DNA of 11,783 nucleotides from Acidobacteriota bacterium (lineage in GTDB: Bacteria > Acidobacteriota > Blastocatellia > Pyrinomonadales > Pyrinomonadaceae). A program made the position numbers and the translations under genes. Location: the NCBI GenBank assembly GCA_020853255.1, contig JADYZI010000467.1, forward strand, positions 1-11,783, given 5' to 3'. This document shows positions 7,187 to 11,783 of the stretch, piece after piece. The notes under the pieces were generated by a model. That model made no database searches, had not been told where the DNA came from, and saw only the letters and a program-made list of their open reading frames with translations. Each line of letters opens with the position of its first letter. Position 1 is the first letter of the stretch.

Positions 7187-7852
7187 TTACACGTAGATGA
7201 TCGGGTCGATCATGCCCGCCTGCTCGAAGCCTCGCAGCCTTAACGCGCACGAATCGCACGTCCCACAGGCACGATCTTCACGGCGGTAGCATGACCAGGT
7301 CAAATAAAGCGGCGCGTTCAACTCAATTCCCTTTTTCACGATCTCGGCTTTTGAGAGATGGATTATCGGCGTGCGGATCTCGATATTAGTCTCGGGTTTT
7401 GTGCCCGCATCGATGGTCTTTTGAAACGCCTCGTAAAACTCCGGCCGGCAATCGGGATAGCCGCTCGAATCTTCGGCGACCGCTCCAATATAGATCGCCG
7501 TCGCACCGATCACTTCGGCCCAGCTCACCGCTATCGAAAGCATATTCGCGTTGCGAAACGGAACGTAGCTGGTCGGGATCTCTTTCGCCAAAAGATCGGC
7601 TTCGGTTACGGCGATATTTTCATCCGTCAGAGAGGAGCCGCCGATCTTTGCGAGATATGCGATCGATACATCGAGCCGTTTTTCGATGCCGTAGTGGTCC
7701 GCAATGTCAGTAAATGCCTGTCGTTCTCTCGCTTCCGTTCGCTGGCCATAGCTGATGTGCAAAAACGCAAGACCTTCGAATTCACGAGCCGCGATCGCCG
7801 CCGTAACGCACGAGTCCATCCCACCTGAAACGAGAACGATTGCCTGAGCCAT
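7187..7852 (-). CDS. queC: 7-cyano-7-deazaguanine (preQ0) synthase QueC
   Basis: A 221-aa ATP-dependent ligase-like enzyme that turns 7-carboxy-7-deazaguanine plus ammonia into preQ0, the precursor of queuosine in tRNA. The PP-loop S9-G-G-M-D-S14 binds ATP. Four cysteines near the C-terminus (C188, C196, C199, C202) form the zinc site typical of QueC, and [10 protein letters not shown] is also family-typical. ATG 7852 is supported by AAGG five bases upstream on the - strand. It faces the M16 gene tail to tail with a 45-bp gap. It follows queE on the same strand with the GxxExxY gene between them. QueD and FolE, the earlier steps, are not in the window. Confidence 0.97.
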   Translation of the reverse strand: MAQAIVLVSGGMDSCVTAAIAAREFEGLAFLHISYGQRTEARERQAFTDIADHYGIEKRLDVSIAYLAKIGGSSLTDENIAVTEADLLAKEIPTSYVPFRNANMLSIAVSWAEVIGATAIYIGAVAEDSSGYPDCRPEFYEAFQKTIDAGTKPETNIEIRTPIIHLSKAEIVKKGIELNAPLYLTWSCYRREDRACGTCDSCALRLRGFEQAGMIDPIIYV

Positions 7853-7865
7853 AAGTACCTTATCT

Positions 7866-7926
7866 TCTCTTGCGTCTTAGCGGCCTTTCGGGAGATCTTC
7901 CCTGCAGAGCCGCAAAGACGTAGAGA
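7866..7926. repeat. Imperfect inverted repeat between queC and the GxxExxY gene
   Basis: The arms 7866-7884 and 7909-7926 pair nearly throughout (TCTCT, CGTCTT and GCGGC are shared), with one bulge and one mismatch. The loop contains a smaller near-palindrome around AGATCT. The arm vocabulary (CGTCTTTGCGG) is the same as that on the other side of the GxxExxY gene at 8323-8340. It fills most of the 77-bp gap between the two genes. Confidence 0.65.
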
Positions 7927-7929
7927 AAT

Positions 7930-8307
7930 TTACAAGTTGTTCACCACTCTCGTAATCCCATCCTTAATGAGCGGGACATTAAAATTGATCAGGAGTCCGA
8001 GTTTCAGATCCATAAGACGGAGATATGTACGAAGTTGTTTCGGGTGAACAGGTGCGACCGCCTCGACGGATCTTATCTCGATGACGCCTTTTTCTCCAAC
8101 GACCATGTCCGCGCGAAAACCGATCTCAAGCTTGACGTTCTCCCACTCGACCGGCATCGGTTGTTGGGCCACAACTGTTAAGCCTCGCTTGAGAAGTCCA
8201 TATTTGAGCACCGCTTCATAAACCGACTCAAGCAGGCCCGAACCAAGTCTCGTATGAATATGAAACGCAGAGTCAACTATGATTCTTGATATTTCATTTT
8301 TGTGCAT
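7930..8307 (-). CDS. GxxExxY-family protein (PD-(D/E)XK-like)
   Basis: A 125-aa protein of the GxxExxY family, seen at G24-L-L-E27-S-V-Y30, with the family C-terminus YLRLMDLKLGLLINFNVP. The family belongs to the PD-(D/E)XK nuclease-like superfamily; its biological role is not established. The core here reads D67 (FRAD) and E77-I-R79: the position normally held by the ExK lysine is arginine (codon AGA). That could lower or abolish metal-dependent cleavage if the protein is a nuclease. ATG 8307 is directly preceded by GAGGAAGG, with essentially no spacer, and by an in-frame stop. Such genes are often scattered and unrelated to their neighbours; its placement between queE and queC with repeats on each side suggests insertion. 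Confidence 0.9.
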   Translation of the reverse strand: MHKNEISRIIVDSAFHIHTRLGSGLLESVYEAVLKYGLLKRGLTVVAQQPMPVEWENVKLEIGFRADMVVGEKGVIEIRSVEAVAPVHPKQLRTYLRLMDLKLGLLINFNVPLIKDGITRVVNNL

Positions 8308-8322
8308 CCTTCCTCACTCTGC

Positions 8323-8340
8323 CTCTCTGCGGCTTTGCGG
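8323..8340. repeat. Short GCGGCTTTGCGG repeat upstream of the GxxExxY gene
   Basis: CTCTCTGCGGCTTTGCGG occupies most of the 49-bp gap between queE and the GxxExxY gene. It shares its words with 327-350, 7866-7926 and 11342-11356. Together with the repeat at 7866-7926 it flanks the GxxExxY gene. Confidence 0.5.
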
Positions 8341-8356
8341 GAACTGTTTCCGTTTT

Positions 8357-9010
8357 CTAAACCCCGTGCCTATCAGCTCCCCAGATATATTTGTGCAGCT
8401 GCATATTAAACCGCACCTTCAGGCCGCTTCGCGATACTGATTCAGCAAGTTCAGGCAGATTGTCGATGCCGTGAACAGGCGAGATAAGTATCTCCCGACA
8501 GCGAGCCTCAAGATCGTATTTCCCGATCGCATCTATTGCAAATTGCCAGTCAGCGGTATCAGCGACGACAAACTTAACCTCGTCCAAATCGCGCCGAAGC
8601 CGTTCAATGTTCGGCCAATGATTTCGTTCTGCCTCGCCGGATGCGGGGCATTTTATGTCGAGGATTATCTTCACCCGAGGATCGACATTTTCGGTCGAAA
8701 CGAACCCGCCGGTTTCGATCAGCACCTCATATCCGCGATCGCATAGTTCGGTGATGAACGGGAAGACATTCTTTTGAGCAAGCGGTTCGCCGCCGGTCAC
8801 TTCGACGAGTTTACAGCCGAATTCATCGAGCTTTACAAAGATGTCCTCGAACGGGATCCGCTCGCCGCCGGTGAACGTATATTCGCTATCGCACCAAACG
8901 CACCGCATCGGGCAGCCTGTCAGCCGGACAAACGAACACGGCCGCCCGGCGTGCGAAGACTCGCCCTGGATCGAAAGAAAGATCTCCGAGATGCGTAGAG
9001 AATTTGTCAC
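8357..9010 (-). CDS. queE: 7-carboxy-7-deazaguanine synthase QueE (radical SAM)
   Basis: A 217-aa radical SAM enzyme that contracts the ring of 6-carboxy-tetrahydropterin to 7-carboxy-7-deazaguanine, the substrate of QueC. The [4Fe-4S] cysteines are C33, C37 and C40 (CPMRCVWCDS), followed by V-T-G-G-E-P (71-76), which contacts SAM. The N-terminus ISEIFLSIQGES and the end HKYIWGADRHGV are typical of QueE, so the protein is full length. The start is GTG 9010: an in-frame TAA lies two codons upstream and no ATG follows near the N-terminus. No Shine-Dalgarno sequence is visible; the start codon lies inside a run of TTCGTG/TTGTG repeats. It may depend on read-through or coupling from the upstream membrane genes. 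Confidence 0.96.
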   Translation of the reverse strand: MTNSLRISEIFLSIQGESSHAGRPCSFVRLTGCPMRCVWCDSEYTFTGGERIPFEDIFVKLDEFGCKLVEVTGGEPLAQKNVFPFITELCDRGYEVLIETGGFVSTENVDPRVKIILDIKCPASGEAERNHWPNIERLRRDLDEVKFVVADTADWQFAIDAIGKYDLEARCREILISPVHGIDNLPELAESVSRSGLKVRFNMQLHKYIWGADRHGV

Positions 9011-9032
9011 GAATTACACAAGTTACACGAAT
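9008..9032 (-). repeat. TTCGTGTAA/TTGTGTAA near-tandem repeat at the queE start
   Basis: Read on the - strand, three imperfect octamers follow each other (TCGTGTAA, CTTGTGTAA, TTCGTGAC), the last providing the queE GTG start codon. A similar word, TTGTGTTATTTGTATCG, sits before the next gene upstream (about 9521-9538). It may be a small scattered repeat family; only two partial copies are seen. Confidence 0.4.
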
Positions 9033-9067
9033 GGGAGTCGAGAGACAATCATGCACGCTCGCGGCCT

Positions 9068-9508
9068 TTACTGTGAAAGCAGGCCGAACCAATAAAAATA
9101 GTTCATGATCTCGCCAAAGCCGAATGAAGCAAGGTTTGCCAGAACGATCGTGACAAAGGACGGCAGCCAATCAGAGACTTCAAAAATACTCTTGCCGCGA
9201 AAAGCCAGCCAAAATATCAGGCACTCGCCAACGGGCGCAAATGTTTCTGCAACAAAAAGATATTGCCAACGCGGAAAGCCGTACATAAGCGTTGGAAGTA
9301 CAAGGACAACGATCGGATAGGTACAGGCCGTCAGCCAAATGCCGCAGAACAGTCGCTGGCGAACACTTAGCTTTTTCGACAGGCCGACGAGCAATATCGG
9401 CGTTTCGATCAAAATGGTTATGAGATAGCCAAAAGGAAGAAAAAGCCAAAGATCCGCAATGGGAAGGTTTTGGGTTTGAACAAGATCGACTTCATCAAAT
9501 AGGTACAT
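9068..9508 (-). CDS. Polytopic membrane protein of unknown function, possibly frameshifted
   Basis: A 146-aa hydrophobic protein with about four membrane segments (LFLPFGYLITILIETPILLV, LTACTYPIVVLVLP, APVGECLIFWLAF and a C-terminal segment). I recognise no family. ATG 9508 is the first ATG in this frame and has no good Shine-Dalgarno site; the frame can also begin at TTG 9538. Just upstream, in another frame, lies a 24-codon ORF (9495-9569) with a strong ribosome site and a signal-peptide-like sequence. Its stop overlaps this start. The real gene may therefore begin at 9569 and be frameshifted around 9500, by mutation or sequencing error. It follows the 334-aa membrane protein and precedes queE by 57 bp. 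Confidence 0.65.
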   Translation of the reverse strand: MYLFDEVDLVQTQNLPIADLWLFLPFGYLITILIETPILLVGLSKKLSVRQRLFCGIWLTACTYPIVVLVLPTLMYGFPRWQYLFVAETFAPVGECLIFWLAFRGKSIFEVSDWLPSFVTIVLANLASFGFGEIMNYFYWFGLLSQ

Positions 9509-9569
9509 TTCCGGCCACGATCGATACAAATAACACAAGTCTTATGTATTGCATTGACTTGTGCTGCAT
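9495..9569 (-). CDS. Short ORF: leader peptide or displaced signal peptide
   Basis: A 24-aa ORF with the hydrophobic core YIRLVLFVSIVAGNVPI. GAGGAG overlaps the stop codon of the preceding gene (9584-9586) and lies ten bases before ATG 9569, a far better ribosome site than the one in front of the 146-aa protein. The ORF stop lies 14 bases inside that next gene. Two readings fit: a translated upstream ORF coupled to the next gene, or the true N-terminal signal peptide of that gene separated by a one-base frame change. Confidence 0.4.
   Translation of the reverse strand: MQHKSMQYIRLVLFVSIVAGNVPI
9534..9563. other. Perfect 8-bp hairpin inside the short ORF
   Basis: CACAAGTC (9534-9541) and GACTTGTG (9556-9563) are perfect inverted copies around a 14-nt loop. 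On the - strand, the direction of transcription, it is followed by TTATTTGTAT, a weak T-rich stretch. With the short ORF it could work as an attenuator; it is too weak to call a terminator. Confidence 0.35.
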
Positions 9570-9583
9570 TCGGTAACAACTCC

Positions 9584-10588
9584 TCAAAGCATCTTCACAA
9601 GAAACGGAAATTCGGCCAGGACATGGCTGATCGCGAATGCGAAATAGATGTCCCTCATTGCTGTGTAATCCACCGCAAATCCAGCCCAAACTGCAACAAC
9701 TGCCAAAGCAGCAAACCCAAAAAACACTGCAAATGCCCTCGGAAAGCCATTGGCGTTGCCGAACAGCGGAATATCCTGCAGCCGCCATGGAATCGCTCGC
9801 CTATCGACAAGCGGAATGATAAGCAGCCAGACGAAATAATGTATCGTCTCCAAAAACACGTGTGTTGCGACGAGCAAGTGGCTCGAGACCGCAGGCAGTA
9901 TCTCGCTGCCGGCGTGCTGCCCGATCCGCCAGAATAGATTTGTGTCCTCAGGCAGATCGGGCCGGCCCGCCAGCGAAAACCAGAGTATCAACAGAAAAAC
10001 CGGCACCGACATCAAGCAGTAATGATAAGCGCGCTGCCATTCGCGGCGCGTTCGGCGTATTTGCCGTTCGAGAAACCATAAGGCAATGAACGGATGCAGA
10101 TAGACCAGCGACAAACTCCAATACTGCGGCACGAGCCAGGCAAACGCCGCGAGGAAAAATACCGCCGGCAGCGCCCAGCTCCAGTCTCTACGCGGATGCT
10201 GCTTTCCGCGAAGATAGAACAAAGTCCCGACCCATAAAATGAACGCCGTGTTCCAAAAAGCTGCGAAGATCGCCCAGCTCTCCTCTGACCAAAGCCAATT
10301 CCCGCTTGCAAAATACAGCGTTAGATACGCCGAAGCCAGAGCTATCACGCCCCCGATGGCGACCGAATAAAAAACTCGCGAACGTCCCCAGCGGACCGGC
10401 ATTCTGGCGGCGAAATACCTGAACTCCATCAGATTGTGCGGCCCGGCAAAAAGGAAAATCGTGATGATCGAAAGCTGAAGCGGGAACGAACCTATCAGCA
10501 AAGCGGCGACGGCGCACGCCGTCACGAACACGCCCGTAAACAGGTGTGCTGTCGAAAGCTCGAACTTTGCCGGTTCAACTCTCTGCAT
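9584..10588 (-). CDS. Multi-pass membrane protein with conserved-looking histidine motifs, unknown function
   Basis: A 334-aa integral membrane protein with about nine or ten hydrophobic segments. Polar residues that stand out within or next to membrane segments are A-G-P-H51-N-L-M-E-F, Y-L-H-P-F, the cluster H-L-L-V-A-T-H-V-F-L-E-T-I-H-Y in the C-terminal third, and S-H-V-L-A-E-F-P near the end. That pattern would suit binding of a metal or haem in the membrane. It faintly recalls Brp/Blh-like carotene oxygenases but lacks their usual P-H-G motif; I do not assign a function. ATG 10588 was chosen over TTG 10591; both lie immediately after the TAA of the preceding gene (10592-10594), so the two are translationally coupled. 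Confidence 0.85.
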   Translation of the reverse strand: MQRVEPAKFELSTAHLFTGVFVTACAVAALLIGSFPLQLSIITIFLFAGPHNLMEFRYFAARMPVRWGRSRVFYSVAIGGVIALASAYLTLYFASGNWLWSEESWAIFAAFWNTAFILWVGTLFYLRGKQHPRRDWSWALPAVFFLAAFAWLVPQYWSLSLVYLHPFIALWFLERQIRRTRREWQRAYHYCLMSVPVFLLILWFSLAGRPDLPEDTNLFWRIGQHAGSEILPAVSSHLLVATHVFLETIHYFVWLLIIPLVDRRAIPWRLQDIPLFGNANGFPRAFAVFFGFAALAVVAVWAGFAVDYTAMRDIYFAFAISHVLAEFPFLVKML

Positions 10589-10591
10589 CAA

Positions 10592-11182
10592 TTATTCTTC
10601 ACCTTCCGGCTTTGCCTCCGGCGGATTTGGCACGATCAGTTTTGGGTTCCTAACATCGTCTGAAACCTCCAGCTTTATCTTCCCGGATCCAAATCCATAT
10701 AGATGGACTGCTCTCGTGAACATCTTGCCCGTTATAGAACGGGCTTCGGACGGCGGGCCCACATTGCCGACAGCTATCGTCGCAAGAATTCCGCCGGCAA
10801 CAAGTGCCATGACCGCTGCCGCCGCCTTTCCCCCGCTAGCTCGGAGATCACCTCGTTTAATAAATGCGAACCCGGCGAACACAAACGCAAGGCTGAGAAA
10901 CGCCCCACCCACGATCGTCTGAAGCCGCGTGATGCCAATTGCCGGGGCCGTATCATCGCTGCCCGTATCCAGCGCGTCAAGTTCAGCCCTTAGCTGTTTC
11001 AACTGACTGCGAGGAATAATGAGTCGGGCTTCTTTGGCGTTCTTATCCAGTTCGATCGTAAGCTGCGTGTCGATCGGGGCCTGCTTCGAGCCCGGCTTTG
11101 GTTTTACGGGACGGGCAATATCGGCAAAGGATATCGTTGCAGCAAATATTGTGATAATGATCAAAGTCAATGTTCGTTTCAT
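10592..11182 (-). CDS. Exported/membrane protein of unknown function, first gene of the operon
   Basis: A 196-aa protein. An N-terminal signal peptide (KRTLTLIIITIFAATISFA, likely cut before DIARP) is followed by a polar stretch rich in Lys and Pro, a segment that looks beta-rich (QLTIELDKNAKEARLIIP), two membrane segments (about 88-108 and 118-142), and a soluble tail ending in PNPPEAKPEGEE. No family recognised. ATG 11182 is chosen because GAGGAG lies nine bases upstream; ATG 11188 is in frame but only three bases from that site. It heads a run of - strand genes and has its own extended -10 promoter. Confidence 0.82.
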   Translation of the reverse strand: MKRTLTLIIITIFAATISFADIARPVKPKPGSKQAPIDTQLTIELDKNAKEARLIIPRSQLKQLRAELDALDTGSDDTAPAIGITRLQTIVGGAFLSLAFVFAGFAFIKRGDLRASGGKAAAAVMALVAGGILATIAVGNVGPPSEARSITGKMFTRAVHLYGFGSGKIKLEVSDDVRNPKLIVPNPPEAKPEGEE

Positions 11183-11218
11183 CTTCATTTACTCCTCACG
11201 GCACTGTTGTCCGGACGA

Positions 11219-11227
11219 ATTATATCA
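11219..11227 (-). promoter_or_regulatory. Extended -10 promoter of the membrane-protein/queE operon
   Basis: On the - strand this reads TGATATAAT: a perfect TATAAT with the TGn extension. No good -35 is found at normal spacing, as expected for extended -10 promoters. The transcript would start near 11212, leaving a leader of about 30 nt that contains GAGGAG. CCGGACG occurs on both sides (11211-11217 and 11239-11245, + strand). Confidence 0.6.
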
Positions 11228-11333
11228 GGCTTCAGCGGCCGGACGGCGCGGAATTTGTGGCCAAACCGATCCTTCTTTAATTCATTGAACGCGGGAAAGG
11301 TGTGAGCCTTGCGTGCTTTAACATCTACTGGCT

Positions 11334-11362
11334 CTGACAAATTTGCGGCTTTGCGGTAATAT
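11334..11362 (+). promoter_or_regulatory. Sigma-70 promoter for pepP
   Basis: CTGACA (11334-11339, 5 of 6 to consensus) and TAATAT (11357-11362, 4 of 6) are separated by exactly 17 bp. The predicted transcription start, about 11369-11371, coincides with ATG 11371. The spacer is largely the repeat word TTTGCGGCTTTGCGG. Confidence 0.6.
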
Positions 11363-11370
11363 TCTCAAAT

Positions 11371-11783
11371 ATGCGAAAGCAATTACAGAGATTCATCGAT
11401 CAGATGGAGCCGAATTCCATCGCCATCATACCAGCGGCGCATGAGGCAACGCGCAGCTATGATACCGAATTCAAGTTTCGGCAGGATTCGGATTTTATGT
11501 ACCTGACCGGATTTCCGGAACCGGACGCGATCGCAGTGATCGATCCGCGGAGCAAGAAACCGTTTACACTGTACGTTCGCCCGCGTGATCTTGAAATGGA
11601 AACCTGGTTTGGCCGCCGCGAGGGTGTGGAAGGCGCCGTCAAGAACTATAAAGCGAATAGATCGCAGCCGATCGAAAAGTTTGCCTCCGATCTCGCCAAA
11701 CTTCTCGACGGCCATGACATTCTCTATTATCGGTTCGCGCTAGATAAGCAGCTCGATAGGCTGATACTCCACTATTTATCAAA
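11371..11783 (+). CDS. pepP: Xaa-Pro aminopeptidase, N-terminal part (cut by window end)
   Basis: The first 137 codons of an aminopeptidase P gene; the reading frame is still open at the window edge. The family removes an N-terminal residue next to proline. The visible part is the N-terminal (AMP_N) domain with its hallmark SYDTEFKFRQDSDFMYLTGF followed by PEPDAIAVIDP, then YVRPRDLEMETWFGRREG. The metal-binding pita-bread catalytic domain would lie beyond the window; complete proteins are usually around 430-470 aa. ATG 11371 has no Shine-Dalgarno sequence and falls at the predicted transcription start. The gene diverges from the - strand membrane operon. Confidence 0.93.
   Translation, partial: MRKQLQRFIDQMEPNSIAIIPAAHEATRSYDTEFKFRQDSDFMYLTGFPEPDAIAVIDPRSKKPFTLYVRPRDLEMETWFGRREGVEGAVKNYKANRSQPIEKFASDLAKLLDGHDILYYRFALDKQLDRLILHYLS

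Noticed and set aside
7855..8345. CRISPR array around the short repeats
   Set aside because: The repeats are imperfect, inverted or near-tandem, without equal spacers or cas genes.
9495..9788. 97-codon frame on the - strand as one protein
   Set aside because: Its first part overlaps the 3' end of the 334-aa membrane gene in another frame; only the last 24 codons with their own ribosome site are worth considering.
11383..11715. 110-codon open frame on the - strand
   Set aside because: It is antisense to the pepP start, whose AMP_N motif is unmistakable.

Overview
The window reads as a bacterial chromosome segment of moderate-to-high G+C. Its gene content suggests an Acidobacteriota-type genome, possibly Blastocatellia/Pyrinomonadaceae: a secreted M14 peptidase of about 800 aa, an M16 peptidase, a GxxExxY gene, and many short palindromic repeats that sit even inside coding sequence. 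The phylum is an inference from style and content; no rRNA or other marker is present.

Layout. Bases 1-316 hold no confident gene but carry units of a 30-bp repeat. A secreted M14 zinc carboxypeptidase-like gene (317-2731) follows. It is bracketed by two copies of a long inverted-repeat element (100-233, 2738-2864) and contains repeat-like sequence at three places in frame. Next, on +, come a small membrane protein (2961-3530) with a clear -10 box and a strong dyad in its leader, a large SPFH/flotillin-like protein (3532-5721) one base downstream, and, after a hairpin, an M16 processing peptidase (5855-7141).

The - strand then carries a run of closely spaced genes read right to left. First come three membrane or exported proteins of unknown function (11182-10592, 10588-9584, 9508-9068; the last may be frameshifted away from its signal peptide). 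They are followed by queE (9010-8357), a GxxExxY-family gene (8307-7930) and queC (7852-7187). QueE makes 7-carboxy-7-deazaguanine and QueC converts it to preQ0 on the way to queuosine. The GxxExxY gene lies between them, with repeat sequence on both sides, and looks like an insertion. The divergent gap at 11189-11370 holds promoters for the - operon and for a + strand Xaa-Pro aminopeptidase (pepP, from 11371, cut by the window end) that appears to be leaderless.

Most enzymes here are recognisable. The less ordinary material is the repeat ecology (at least three short repeat families, partly built into coding sequence and promoters), the multi-repeat SPFH protein with its small partner, the unknown membrane operon, and the GxxExxY protein with an altered catalytic motif.
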